A stretch of DNA of 45,119 nucleotides. It comes from an uncultured Bacilli bacterium (GTDB lineage: Bacteria > Bacillota_I > Bacilli_A > RF39 > UBA660). The translations under genes and the position numbers were made by a program. Shown here piece by piece: positions 33,006 to 42,107 of the stretch. The stretch lies in contig CANQGB010000006.1 in assembly GCA_947600335.1 (NCBI GenBank), positions 1 to 45,119 on the forward strand. Direction: 5' to 3'. Position 1 is the first letter of the stretch. Every line of letters begins with the position of its first letter. Under the pieces are notes generated by a model, which was given only the letters and a program-made list of their open reading frames with translations, had not been told where the DNA came from and made no database searches.

Positions 33006-33266
33006 TTATTTATTTTCTACGATTAATTTAATCGCTGTTTTTTGTTCACCATTAATAGTTATATCACTGAATGCAGGGATAACTACTAAATTCTCGCCAC
33101 CCGGAGCCACAAAACCTCGGGCAATGGCAATAGCTTTAATGGCTTGGTTTAAACTACCTGCTCCAATTGTTTGGATTTCTACACACTTATTTTCGCGATA
33201 AATATTAGCAATCGCTCCCGCTACTTTACTGGGATTTGATTTTGTTGATACTTTTAAAATTTCCAT
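33006..33266 (-). CDS. spoVS: Stage V sporulation protein S
   Basis: 86 residues, the full length of the family. The conserved start MEILKVSTKSNPSKVAGAIA and the block IQTIGAGSLNQAIKAIAIAR identify SpoVS, an Alba-like small protein needed in Bacillus for spore coat and core completion and also found in non-spore-formers. AGAGGAGG precedes the ATG. It is a single-gene unit with its own terminator. Its presence hints at, but does not prove, sporulation. Confidence 0.95.
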   Translation of the reverse strand: MEILKVSTKSNPSKVAGAIANIYRENKCVEIQTIGAGSLNQAIKAIAIARGFVAPGGENLVVIPAFSDITINGEQKTAIKLIVENK

Positions 33267-33326
33267 ATTTCCTCCTCTAATTAAATCTAATTAACTATAT
33301 GATTGAAATTTAAAAATAATACAAAA

Positions 33327-33836
33327 TTAAGACTCTTCGATGAAATTTTTACTTTTATGAGGTTCTTCGGTTAATAAATCACGATAATCTTGTTGTCTTA
33401 AAGCTTCATAAACCATGATGGCAACTGTATTAGATAAATTTAAAGCCCGAACATTTTTAGTCATCGGAATTCGCATACAATGGTCAATGTATGGTTTTAA
33501 AATTTGGGGAGGAATTCCGGTACTTTCTTTACCAAAGATAAAATAAATATTTTCATCTTTATTACTATAATCAAAACTAGTATGAGGTTTATGACCATAA
33601 CGGGTTAAAAAATAAAAAGTTCCTTGGTTTTTAGCAAAAAAATCTTCAATGTTTTCATAAATTGTATAAGTACATTTATCAATATAATTGACACCACTTC
33701 TTTTGATATACTTTTCTTCTAACGAAAAACCTAGAGGTTTTATTAAATGAAGTTTGGTATCGGTAGCTACACAAGTACGCATAATATTTCCCGTATTGCC
33801 AGGTATTTCCGGTTCAAATAAAACAACATTTAACAA
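33327..33836 (-). CDS. trmL: TrmL, tRNA (cytidine/uridine-34)-2'-O-methyltransferase
   Basis: SPOUT-class methyltransferase acting on the wobble base. Motifs: NVVLFEPEIPGNTGNIMRTC at the start, YFIFGKESTGIPPQIL in the middle and MTKNVRALNLSNTVAIMVYE at the end, which form the trefoil-knot AdoMet site. I prefer a TTG start at 33836 (170 residues; GTAGGTG at 6 nt, product MLNVVLF) over a GTG at 33845, which lies on the ribosome site. Gap to the upstream gene is one base. Confidence 0.95.
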   Translation of the reverse strand: MLNVVLFEPEIPGNTGNIMRTCVATDTKLHLIKPLGFSLEEKYIKRSGVNYIDKCTYTIYENIEDFFAKNQGTFYFLTRYGHKPHTSFDYSNKDENIYFIFGKESTGIPPQILKPYIDHCMRIPMTKNVRALNLSNTVAIMVYEALRQQDYRDLLTEEPHKSKNFIEES

Positions 33837-33837
33837 C

Positions 33838-34371
33838 TTACTCACCTACTTTATTAAATTCATAAATATCTAATATTTTAGCTAAATCACCCGCTAGGAT
33901 AGCCTCTTTATTAAGGATGCCTTCACTCGCAATTTGACCATCCACCATATAAATGATAATTGGAAGGTCTTGAATTACATTATCTAAATTTAAATCGTGG
34001 TTTAAATTAGCAAAATAGTTCTCTTGACTTTGCATCGTTGTAGCATCAATATAGTAAAAACGGTCTTTTAAGTTGTAAGCATCGATTAAAGGTTTAAGCT
34101 TTTTTTCTAAGTTGTAAATTTCTTTATTATTAGTTTCCGAAATCATTATAAAATAACTATTTAAATCCGTATTATTTTTTATTTCAGCTATACTCGTGGC
34201 TTCTAAATTAAGTGTTTTACTTTTTAAAAGATAAGGTTCACTGTAAAGGTTAGTTTGATAATTTTTGTAAATGTTAAAAATCCAAGCAAAGATAAAAATC
34301 GTCCCTAAAACTAGGATAATAGCTAAAAGATAATTGGAAGAAGAAACAGTCTTTTTTTTATTTTTTTTCAT
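33838..34371 (-). CDS. Membrane-anchored thioredoxin-fold protein without CxxC
   Basis: 177 residues: a lysine-rich start, one membrane helix (about 14-33), then an extracytoplasmic domain with the thioredoxin-like order of strand (FIMISETNN), helix, strand (RFYYIDATTM) and the cis-proline-like IQDLPIIIYMVDG. No CxxC is present where the redox site would be (SETNNKE), so it is probably not an oxidoreductase. It is co-transcribed with trmL. An extended -10 (TGCTAGAAT) with TTGCCT at 16 bp lies before it. Confidence 0.65.
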   Translation of the reverse strand: MKKNKKKTVSSSNYLLAIILVLGTIFIFAWIFNIYKNYQTNLYSEPYLLKSKTLNLEATSIAEIKNNTDLNSYFIMISETNNKEIYNLEKKLKPLIDAYNLKDRFYYIDATTMQSQENYFANLNHDLNLDNVIQDLPIIIYMVDGQIASEGILNKEAILAGDLAKILDIYEFNKVGE

Positions 34372-34442
34372 AATTAATCACTCATTTCTATTCTAGCACT
34401 TTTTGCTAAAAAGGCAATTTAATATTTGTTAAAATTTTCCAC

Positions 34443-34483
34443 CTATTATATATTTACAACGAAAATCTGTTATTTCCTTTTTT
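34443..34483. repeat. 41-bp dispersed repeat, copy 2
   Basis: Matches 25906-25946 at 36 of 41 bases; it lies between the cotJC terminator and the promoter of the thioredoxin-fold gene. Confidence 0.7.
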
Positions 34484-34489
34484 CCAACC

Positions 34490-34515
34490 AAAAAAAGCTA
34501 TTAATAGCCTTTTTT
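34490..34515 (-). terminator. Terminator overlapping the cotJC stop
   Basis: GCTATTAATAGC flanked by A- and T-runs; the minus strand ends in seven T. Confidence 0.7.
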
Positions 34516-35058
34516 CTTATAGTATTTAAATAATTCTTTGAAACGATTAAAATGAACAATTTCTCTTTGGCGTAAGAATAAAAGTACTCCTAGAACATCT
34601 TCATCGGTTGTTAAATCAATTAAGTTTTCATAAACAGCCCGGGCTTTTTGTTCGGCAGCCATGTCTTCAGAAATATCGGCAAGTGGGTCCCCCGTTACGG
34701 CAACATAAGTGATAGTAAAAGGAACGCCGGATGCATTAGATGGGTATATTCCATAACCATGTTCACTAAACATGTCACCTAAGCCAGCCGCTTTTAATTC
34801 TTCCACACTTGCATTTTTAGTTAATTGTTTAATCATCGTGGCAATCATTTCACAATGGCCAAGTTCTTCGGTAGCGATATCGTTTAATAAAGATGCTCCA
34901 ACATCATCAGGCATAGAGAATTTTTGACTAAAATATCTTAAAGCCGCCGCTAATTCAGAGTTAGCCCCACCAAATTGCGTATATAAATATTTCGCCATTT
35001 TTAAATCTTTTTTCTTAATATCAATTGGATAATTAAGAGTTTTCATATACTTAAACAT
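34501..35058 (-). CDS. cotJC: CotJC-like manganese-catalase-family protein
   Basis: 185 residues from the ATG at 35058, with GGAGGTGA 5 nt upstream; an in-frame ATG at 35106 would put that site inside the gene. Four-helix-bundle ferritin-like domain with metal-binding carboxylates and histidines: NSELAAALRYFSQKF, IATEELGHCEMIATMI (E-x-x-H), MAAEQKARAVYENLI and REIVHFNRF. The family includes the CotJC spore-coat protein and Mn catalases. It overlaps cotJB by 8 bp in the usual cotJ order. Spore-coat role is inferred from the family; peroxide detoxification is the alternative. Confidence 0.88.
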   Translation of the reverse strand: MFKYMKTLNYPIDIKKKDLKMAKYLYTQFGGANSELAAALRYFSQKFSMPDDVGASLLNDIATEELGHCEMIATMIKQLTKNASVEELKAAGLGDMFSEHGYGIYPSNASGVPFTITYVAVTGDPLADISEDMAAEQKARAVYENLIDLTTDEDVLGVLLFLRQREIVHFNRFKELFKYYKKKGY

Positions 35059-35497
35059 ACATGTCACCTCCATTATCCCAAGGCCAAGGATTTTTATACC
35101 ATTCATAATTGTTTGAAGATGTTTCTTCTAAACATAAAGGTCCATATTTTTTAGCATATTCATCCTTTAAACTTAAATATTTTTCGGTATAACTTTTAAA
35201 TTTTTCATACATATCTCGGTCATCAGGATGTAAATCTAAATAAAGATTCAAGTCGTTAATGGCAAAACTCATTTCCATAACTTTATATAGTAATTCTTCT
35301 CTTTCATTTTTAGGGCGTAATTCACGATAAGTTAAATTTTTATAAGGAACATATTCATTAGCAAACATGTTGCCACGCATGAAGCCTTCTTTCGAAGAAA
35401 CGAGTTTGTCATTCATCATAAATTTTTTATTATCCGGAAAATTTAAGTTGGATAAATCAAAAAAACTATAATCAAAATTATTTTCATCAAATAACAT
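35051..35497 (-). CDS. cotJB: CotJA-like/CotJB fusion, spore-coat associated
   Basis: 148 residues. The C-terminal 80 are CotJB: LLYKVMEMSFAINDLNLYLD, LHPDDRDMYEKF and the aromatic end NNYEWYKNPWPWDNGGDMYV. The N-terminal part has a CotJA-like patch (GFMRGNMFANEYVPYKNLTY). In most Firmicutes cotJA and cotJB are separate genes, so this looks like a fusion or an extended CotJB. GGAGGT precedes the ATG. Translated just before CotJC. In Bacillus the cotJ operon is made in the mother cell. Confidence 0.85.
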   Translation of the reverse strand: MLFDENNFDYSFFDLSNLNFPDNKKFMMNDKLVSSKEGFMRGNMFANEYVPYKNLTYRELRPKNEREELLYKVMEMSFAINDLNLYLDLHPDDRDMYEKFKSYTEKYLSLKDEYAKKYGPLCLEETSSNNYEWYKNPWPWDNGGDMYV

Positions 35498-35555
35498 TTT
35501 TCAATACCTCCTAAAATAAGATATTCGCGGATTCTTATTTAGAAAAGGCGAATGA

Positions 35556-36047
35556 CTAGTTTAGGAAAAAATAAACGACATCGATAAGATATAAAATGCC
35601 TAAGATGATGATAACAAAATTGGGAATTTTAGCAATTAGTTTTTTTAAATGAGGATAAATTAAATACATGATGATGGTACTGGCAATACCCCAGAAAAGA
35701 GTGGCTTCTAAACAATTAAAATCGTTGTATTGAAAAGTCATATTTTGATAGTTCCAATAAATAACATGCATTCTTTCAAAGATAAATAAACCACAGATGT
35801 ATTCTAGAAAAGTTAAGGCTAAGGCTGATAGGAAAAAGTATAAACCGATTTCAAACCATTTTTTGAGTTTAAATTTTTTGACTAGTTTAAAGACAAAGAG
35901 CATTAAAAAGATACCTAAGCCATAGACAGTAGTCCAAGGGCCATATAAAACACTGCTATTAAAATTGGTACCTAAAAAAATAGCCCCGAGACTTTCAAAC
36001 ATAAAGCCAATAAAACAAAAGACTAAATAAAGTTTTACATAATACAT
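35556..36047 (-). CDS. Membrane protein of the ABC-transporter type IV (CmpB-like) family
   Basis: About 163 residues with five hydrophobic segments: an opening one with the FCFIGFMFESL patch, then GPWTTVYGLGIFLMLFVF, LYFFLSALALTFLEYICGLF, WGIASTIIMYLIYP and FVIIILGILYLIDVVYFF. The GPW-xxVYG and LEYICG motifs match the putative ABC-transporter permease family of Firmicutes, whose role is unknown. ATG 36047 has GGTGG at 5 nt; an ATG at 36059 has no site. It lies 59 bp after the ATPase gene. Confidence 0.75.
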   Translation of the reverse strand: MYYVKLYLVFCFIGFMFESLGAIFLGTNFNSSVLYGPWTTVYGLGIFLMLFVFKLVKKFKLKKWFEIGLYFFLSALALTFLEYICGLFIFERMHVIYWNYQNMTFQYNDFNCLEATLFWGIASTIIMYLIYPHLKKLIAKIPNFVIIILGILYLIDVVYFFLN

Positions 36048-36106
36048 ATAATCCACCATTTTTATTGTGGTCTAATTAAGGTTATTTATGTAAATAAGAG
36101 TAAAGT

Positions 36107-38725
36107 TTAAACGCTTCTTACTTTATGGTGTTTTTGTAAATAATATTTACGGGCTAAATCAAAGGGAATAACACTGAATGATAAAAGGATGACTAGACAG
36201 AATTCTTTGAGAGTAAGTCCATAAGTCCGGAATAAACTTCCACCATGATAAATTAAATAAATTTGAACAGTGATAATAAAACCGATGATAAGTAAAAATA
36301 TTTTATTTTGTTTGATGTCAGCTAATAAGTTTAACCTTTCGCTACGAGCATTAAAGGCATTACAAACCCCGATAAAAATAAATAAAGCAAAGTAAGCTGT
36401 CATAAAGTATTCGTAGTTTTCACCAGTTCGAATTAAAGTTTTAAATAAAGGCAATTTTAAAAATAGAATACATAAAATAGCGGAATATAAGCCGGTGATA
36501 ATGATTTGATTATACATGTAACTGTTCATGATGGGCTCATTTTTTTTCTTAGGCAGTTCATACATATATCTTTTAAGGGGTGGTTCAAAAGAAAAAGCTA
36601 AACCGGCGAAGGTATCCATTATCATGTTTATCCAGAGCATTTGAATGATCGTAATGGGCGTATTAACTCCGATAAAAGGACCGATTATGGACAAGAATAA
36701 AGCACACATGTTGCAAGTTAATTGATATATAATAAATTTACGAATACTTTTAAATATAGTTCGGCCATAAAGAATGGCTTTACTGATAGAGATAATGTTA
36801 TCATCTAAAATGACGATATCGGAGGCTTCTTTACAAACTTCCGTTCCACTACCCATGGCAAAACCAACATTGGCTTTTTTTAAGGCAGGGGCATCATTGA
36901 CCCCATCACCAGTCATCCCGACAATTAAATCCATTTCTTCAAATATTTTAACTAACCGACTTTTGTCTTGAGGTAAAGCCCGAGCAACAACTTTGATATT
37001 TAAGCCGATATTTTTGATTTCTTCATCTGTCATTTTATTTAGTTCATCACTGGTTAAAACTAAATCATCTTTGGTAGTTAGAAGACCAGCTTCAGTCGCG
37101 ATAGCAGTGGCCGTATCTTTGTGGTCCCCAGTTATCATGATGATATTAATGCCGGCATTTTTGATTAAATTAATCCCCTCTTTTGCTTCATCTCTTAATT
37201 CATCTTTGATGGCAACTAAGCCTAAGAATACTAAATCGTTTAAAGGATTATTGAAAACATTTTTTCGACTGTAAGCCAAGACTAAAACACGAATACCTTG
37301 ATGAGTAAGATTATTGATTTTTTCATTAATTTTGTCTTGATTGATTAAAGTTCGTTCTTTGTTATCTTCACTTAAATATTTGGTACATTTAGTTAAAAGT
37401 TTTTCCGCGGCTCCTTTAATATAAATTAATTGGTCTTCATTATCTATTTGAGTCATGGAGTATTTATTTTGGCTATCGAAAGGCAAGTTTTGGAGAATTT
37501 TGTAATTGTTATTTTCTTTTTGACCTAAGAATTTTAATAACGCACGGTCAGTTGTATTACCGCCGATGATAGTATTATCACTACCCCACATGCTTTCGTT
37601 GTTGTAGTAAAGGGCTTCATAAATTTTAGGAGCAAACTTTTCTAATTTTAGGTTGGCATAATTTTTATAACTTTTTAAATTACCACTGATAAATTCCGAT
37701 ACTTCGAGTTTTCCTTTAGTTAGCGTTCCCGTTTTATCGGTTAATAAAACATTTAAACTACCGGCAGTTTCGATACCAACTAATTTTCGAACTAAAACAT
37801 TATTTTTGAGCATTCTTTTCATGTTGCTAGATAAAACTAAAGTAATCATCATTGGTAAACCTTCTGGAACAGCCACGATTATGATGGTAACACTCAAGGT
37901 TAAAGCGTATAAAAGATAGTCGAACATTAAACGATAGTTAGATAAAGTTTGTAAAATGGCCGTTTTTTCAAAGTCATTAGCAATTACAATGACGGAAAAA
38001 AGATATGAAATGGTAACTAAAGCAGCACCGATATAACCAATGCGACTAATTATTTTGGCTAAGCCTCGTAAGCGTAATTTTAAAGGACTAATGGGTTCTT
38101 TTTCAGTTAGTTCCATAGCTAAATGACCATATAAAGTATCATTACCAACTTTGGTGACTTTCATTAAGGCATTACCACTATAACAAATAGAACCACGATA
38201 TACTAAATTTTCTTCTTTGGGATTGTTTAAAAAGGTGCTAACTTTTTCTGTTTCCCTTGCTTCACCATTAATGCTAGATTCATCGACAGCTAATTTACCA
38301 CTGATAAGATAACCATCGGCCGGAATTTTATCCCCGGTATTTAGTAAAACAATATCACCGACTACGACATCAGCAATTTCAATTTCCATTACGGTATTAT
38401 CTCGTTTAACTTTAACTTTTATTTTCGCAGCTTCTTTAACTAAGTTGTCAAAAGCTGCTTCACTACCATATTCGCTAATGGTGGAAATAAAAGAAGCTAA
38501 AAAGATGGCGATTAAGATTCCGATAGTTTCAAACCAGTCAAAACTGCGAAATAGAATTACCACTTTAACGGCAAGAGCAATTAGTAAGATTTTGATAATC
38601 GGGTCGCCTAGGGATTCTAAAAGTAGATGGAGAAAGGTACTTCTTTTCTTACGAACTAATTCATTGTTTCCATGTTTTTTTCGAGATTCTATAACTTCAT
38701 TTGTTGTTAAACCTTTTATGTTCAT
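36107..38725 (-). CDS. P-type Ca2+-transporting ATPase (P2 type)
   Basis: 872 residues from ATG 38725 (GGAGG at 7 nt; in-frame codons further up are unlikely). A cation-transporter N-domain (GLTTNEVIESRKKHGNNEL) precedes the actuator with the TGE-like loop (INGEARETEKV), the ion-site PEGLP in M4, the phosphorylated D330 in DKTGTLTKG, the hinge TGDGVNDAPALKKANVGFAM and the M6 motif NMIMDTFAGLAF. PEGLP with N and D in M6 fits calcium pumps of the PMCA type. It exports Ca2+ in exchange for protons (family knowledge). Single transcript with the small membrane gene below. Confidence 0.92.
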   Translation of the reverse strand: MNIKGLTTNEVIESRKKHGNNELVRKKRSTFLHLLLESLGDPIIKILLIALAVKVVILFRSFDWFETIGILIAIFLASFISTISEYGSEAAFDNLVKEAAKIKVKVKRDNTVMEIEIADVVVGDIVLLNTGDKIPADGYLISGKLAVDESSINGEARETEKVSTFLNNPKEENLVYRGSICYSGNALMKVTKVGNDTLYGHLAMELTEKEPISPLKLRLRGLAKIISRIGYIGAALVTISYLFSVIVIANDFEKTAILQTLSNYRLMFDYLLYALTLSVTIIIVAVPEGLPMMITLVLSSNMKRMLKNNVLVRKLVGIETAGSLNVLLTDKTGTLTKGKLEVSEFISGNLKSYKNYANLKLEKFAPKIYEALYYNNESMWGSDNTIIGGNTTDRALLKFLGQKENNNYKILQNLPFDSQNKYSMTQIDNEDQLIYIKGAAEKLLTKCTKYLSEDNKERTLINQDKINEKINNLTHQGIRVLVLAYSRKNVFNNPLNDLVFLGLVAIKDELRDEAKEGINLIKNAGINIIMITGDHKDTATAIATEAGLLTTKDDLVLTSDELNKMTDEEIKNIGLNIKVVARALPQDKSRLVKIFEEMDLIVGMTGDGVNDAPALKKANVGFAMGSGTEVCKEASDIVILDDNIISISKAILYGRTIFKSIRKFIIYQLTCNMCALFLSIIGPFIGVNTPITIIQMLWINMIMDTFAGLAFSFEPPLKRYMYELPKKKNEPIMNSYMYNQIIITGLYSAILCILFLKLPLFKTLIRTGENYEYFMTAYFALFIFIGVCNAFNARSERLNLLADIKQNKIFLLIIGFIITVQIYLIYHGGSLFRTYGLTLKEFCLVILLSFSVIPFDLARKYYLQKHHKVRSV

Positions 38726-38832
38726 TGCTTGTCCTCCTAAAAATATATATGTAGACAAGCCGGAAATTATACGAAAGAATATTGTGAATTAGATGAGGAT
38801 TTTGTTTGTTTTTAGATTTAGTTAAAATTAAT

Positions 38833-38880
38833 AAAAAAGTGTAATATCAATTACATTTGTAATCAATTATTACACTTTTA
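38833..38880 (-). terminator. Terminator of the surface-protein gene
   Basis: GTGTAATA (38839-38846) pairs with TATTACAC (38869-38876), with an inner repeat ATTAC/GTAAT; the minus strand runs into six T. A-rich flanks make it usable in both directions. Confidence 0.75.
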
Positions 38881-38901
38881 TTGTTGTAACTTTTTTAGCA
38901 T

Positions 38902-40927
38902 TTAAGATTTGGGAGCTAAAACGATACGATATGTTGATTGATTTGTATTTTCACCAGCAGAATTTATAAAAGCAAATATATTATTTTCATTTCCAAACGT
39001 ATAATATCCACCCCGCGTAATAATTGGTCTTGCAATTCCCAAAAACCAAGCTGCTGAAAAATACCACGAATTTATCCATTGACTTTGATATGTATTTTCT
39101 CTTTTAGCAAAAGGTCCTAATTCGCCAGTAGCATCACCCAATATTCTTCTAGTATAATTATTTTCAGAGGTTCCATAATTATATACATCATAATATTCTT
39201 TTTTGGTACTAGGAAAATCAATACCATCTGCTTTAGGAGTAAAAGCACCACCGTAATATTGTAATAAACCATTATATCCAGAATTACGCTCAGAATCCAT
39301 ACCAACGATATATTGACTATCTTCACTTATTTCTATACTCATCATATATTCTTCGGCTCCACCACTCATGTCATATATGCCAGTATAATTTCCAGTGGTA
39401 CTGGCAACTACACTATTTGGATTATTATAATTATAGCTATAAGTATTATCTGATTCTGGATTTACATCTTCATAATCTTTATAATTTAAATAATCTGCTT
39501 TGGGAAAACTTTTAGCTGCATAACCAGTCACATAATTCCCACTATTATTTAACATAATTTCTGTATTACCTTTTTCAACTGTATATTTACCATATTTACT
39601 ATGCGATAAATATGCTACTGCTCCCCATTCGGTATTTTTCATTAAATGACTATCTAATATAGTTTGATATTTAATACTATTTTCAAATGCATTAGACATA
39701 TTTATATTTCTCCAACTATATACATTTGGTTTAATTACTATTTCTTCTGTCACAATCTTATTTGTATTTGTGACATCCTCCGCTTCTGCTTTAGACTGAG
39801 CATCTTTATATCCTGTTTCAAATTTACCAATCCATAATCCATTTACTTCAAATGAGATAAATGCTGGATGAGTCATGAAATCTCCTACTTTACATTCTCC
39901 ACTATCTCCTGATTTTCCTTGCTTTCCATCTTCTGTCATTGGCGTTGTACATTCACCTTTAACACTATCTTTTGTATCTGTGGTTCCAAATTTGATTGGT
40001 ATTGTATGTACTTTACTTTCATCTATAGAAGTTAAGCCTTCATATAAACCTAAATCCCATAGTTGATAACTATATTTTGGTATCCAGACAAAATAACTTT
40101 CGATGTCATCTTCGGGTATTGGATTTCCAATACCTGGGTCTTGTTTGTCATCTGCAAGTATTACAGCATTCGCCCACTCAGAATTAGCATAGTTATACCA
40201 TTTCTTAGTTGTATCTGCCCTGGTTACTTTTCCATTCTCTCCAATTATAACTGGAATTAATCCTTCTCCTAATACTGGGTCTGTTCCATGTAAGATTTCT
40301 TCTGTATATTCGCCTTCTTGATTGTCAATTTCAGCTTCAATTGTTACTTTACTTTGAAATTCTTTATTCATTATTTCTTTTGATTTATCTACTTTAACTC
40401 CATCTACTGTCTCGTATAACTCTACTTCTTCTCCCATCCACATCCGTACATCGATACTCATTACTTGGTCTTTCTTTAAATGCCCTTCGTATACTTTGTA
40501 GGCTTTTGAATGATTCTCTATTATTCCTGTTGTTTCTGGATATGTTGTTAATACTTTATTTTCTTCATAATTTACTTTCGCTGTTATATATTTATCTGCT
40601 AATTTATCTTTGTTATTTAATGTTTCAATATTTACTTGATACTTTATATCGTTATCACAAATATTTTTTATTGTTACATTATATGGTTTTAATTGCTCGC
40701 CTTCACTATTTAATATGGACATGACATTGTTTAGTTGAATAGCATCAGTATCACTAAACTCCATTTCAAAACATTCACTGGCAAGACTATTTACTTCGGT
40801 TTGTTCATAACTCATTTTCCAATAAGCATAGCTCTTATTTAACAATATACCCCCCCCCCAGACACATTGTTGCTATGCCTAGAGTTAGGAGGGTATTCTT
40901 TATTATTTTATTTTTTTCTTTTTCCAT
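38902..40927 (-). CDS. SipW-type secreted surface protein with FGE/C-lectin-like domain, phase-OFF by poly-G tract
   Basis: ATG 40927, after TAGGAGGA, opens a signal peptide (TLLTLGIATMCLGGG). G10 at 40850-40859 puts a TAA soon after; with G9 the frame runs through LLNKSYAYWKM into 647 residues. After the SYAYW motif comes a TasA/camelysin-like beta domain (SECFEMEFSDTDAIQLNN and PYNVTIKNICDNDIKYQVNI). Residues about 230-647 resemble the formylglycine-generating/C-type-lectin-like fold: YFVWIPKYSYQLW, WIGKFETGY, GGAEEYM, ITRGGYYTF and a final YRIVLAPKS. Such proteins are secreted and assembled on the surface, and the lectin-like fold often binds ligands. Translation could also start weakly at TTG 40845, but that would lack the signal. 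Own promoter and terminator. Confidence 0.8.
40850..40859 (-). repeat. G10 homopolymer in the signal-peptide coding region
   Basis: Ten G on the coding strand. n divisible by 3 opens the frame, so nine or twelve G would be ON and ten is OFF. Confidence 0.9.
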
Positions 40928-40959
40928 TTTTTATTTTCCTCCTATTTTTCTATACCTTT

Positions 40960-40988
40960 ATTATAATTTGGATTTCTTTCAATTACAA
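40960..40988 (-). promoter_or_regulatory. SigA-type promoter of the surface-protein gene
   Basis: TTGTAA (40988-40983), 17 bp, TATAAT (40965-40960); same boxes as at 178-206. Confidence 0.75.
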
Positions 40989-41042
40989 TATCTTTATTCT
41001 ATCTTTTACATTTATAATTAACTAACTGTTGTAATTTTAGGC

Positions 41043-41079
41043 AAAAAAATACACTAATTCTTCCTTTAAAGAACTAATG
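41043..41079 (-). terminator. Terminator of nrdD-nrdG-dut
   Basis: CATTAGTTCTT pairs with AAGAATTAGTG (G-U pairs) around a six-base loop, followed by a T-rich run on the minus strand, 13 bp after the dut stop. Confidence 0.75.
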
Positions 41080-41091
41080 CATTTTAGTTAA

Positions 41092-41547
41092 TTACTTATC
41101 TGTTGAACCTATTCCACCAGTTCTAATGCCACTAGCATCATCATTATCACAAATTAAATATTTTTGAAAGATTACTTGGCCAATACAATCACCTTTTTTA
41201 ATTTCAATATCATGGTCTAAAACATTGTAAAATTGAAAATAAAAATGCCCATCATTGCTTTCATTACCATAGTAATCTTTATCGATAATGCCAATACTGT
41301 TAGCCATAACTAAACCTTTTTTCGGTCCTGAGCTTCGATTTACTAACATATAATATTCATCATCTTGACAATATGCTTTCAAACCTGTGGGAATAAGAGT
41401 TGGCTTAACTCCTGGTTTAAAGGCCGGGATAACTATATCTTCGGCGGCTTCAACATCATAACCAGCACTAAATTTAGTTTTTCTAACAGGGATATTTATT
41501 CCTTTATCTTCCCATCCTTTAGCAATTTCAAAACCTCTTAATTTCAT
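41092..41547 (-). CDS. dut: dUTPase-family nucleotidohydrolase
   Basis: 151 residues, trimeric dUTPase type. It hydrolyses dUTP to dUMP and diphosphate, keeping uracil out of DNA and feeding dTMP synthesis. Motif 1 SAGYDVEAAED, motif 2 VNRSSGPKKG, motif 3 NSIGIIDKDYYG, motif 4 KGDCIGQVIFQK and motif 5 RTGGIGSTDK are all visible; in motif 3 the catalytic D of the G-x-I-D-x-x-Y pattern is intact. It overlaps nrdG by four bases (ATGA), with GAGGTAAATGG as ribosome site. Co-expression with ribonucleotide reductase makes metabolic sense. Confidence 0.92.
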   Translation of the reverse strand: MKLRGFEIAKGWEDKGINIPVRKTKFSAGYDVEAAEDIVIPAFKPGVKPTLIPTGLKAYCQDDEYYMLVNRSSGPKKGLVMANSIGIIDKDYYGNESNDGHFYFQFYNVLDHDIEIKKGDCIGQVIFQKYLICDNDDASGIRTGGIGSTDK

Positions 41548-42107
41548 CCATTTACCTCTTTCTTTTTCTTAGCTTCAATTATGTCCGAATTATCAATATA
41601 TAAAACTATTTCATTATTATTCGCTAAAGTTTTGGGAACATCAATAATTCTTTGATTAGCACTACCCACATAACGTAATTTTTCTTCCGCCTCTTTTAAT
41701 ACAAAGCGACCATCTAATAAAACATCAATATTTTCTAAAATTCCTTGTAAATTTTTATCAGTTTTAACTTGGTCCATTAATTCTTCCCAAGTATAACCAG
41801 TATAAGACCAGATAGTTTTATTAGGATATAGTTTTTTGACATTGGAAACTAAATTTTTAATTGTCTCCCGATTCGGAATGAATAAGGGGTCGCCTCCTGA
41901 TAAAGTAAGACCACTACACCAATCATTTTCTAACTCAGCATAGATTTCCTTTATAGCATCATCATCAAAATCTAAGCCATCAAATTCATCCCAAGTTAGA
42001 GCATTTTGGCAAGCAGGGCAATGATGAATGCACCCACTTGACCACAAAACAACTCTTAAACCTTCCCCATTTAACATATCAGCTTTGGTAATATTATGAT
42101 ACTTCAT
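41544..42107 (-). CDS. nrdG: NrdG, anaerobic ribonucleotide reductase activase
   Basis: 187 residues. A radical-SAM enzyme that installs the glycyl radical on NrdD. The 4Fe-4S cysteines are C26, C30 and C33 in SSGCIHHCPACQN; the SAM-binding glycines are in LTLSGGDPLF. The N-terminus MKYHNITKADMLNGEGLRVV is typical. It shares one base with the nrdD stop (TAATG) and so is translationally coupled to it. Confidence 0.95.
   Translation of the reverse strand: MKYHNITKADMLNGEGLRVVLWSSGCIHHCPACQNALTWDEFDGLDFDDDAIKEIYAELENDWCSGLTLSGGDPLFIPNRETIKNLVSNVKKLYPNKTIWSYTGYTWEELMDQVKTDKNLQGILENIDVLLDGRFVLKEAEEKLRYVGSANQRIIDVPKTLANNNEIVLYIDNSDIIEAKKKKEVNG

Noticed and set aside
40506-40724. Plus-strand open frame inside the surface-protein gene
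   Set aside because: Leucine/tyrosine-rich shadow of the minus-strand gene; no ribosome site.
38902-40927. Diversity-generating retroelement target (C-lectin-like end)
   Set aside because: The fold is similar to DGR variable proteins, but no reverse transcriptase, template repeat or adenine-biased repeat pair is in the window.
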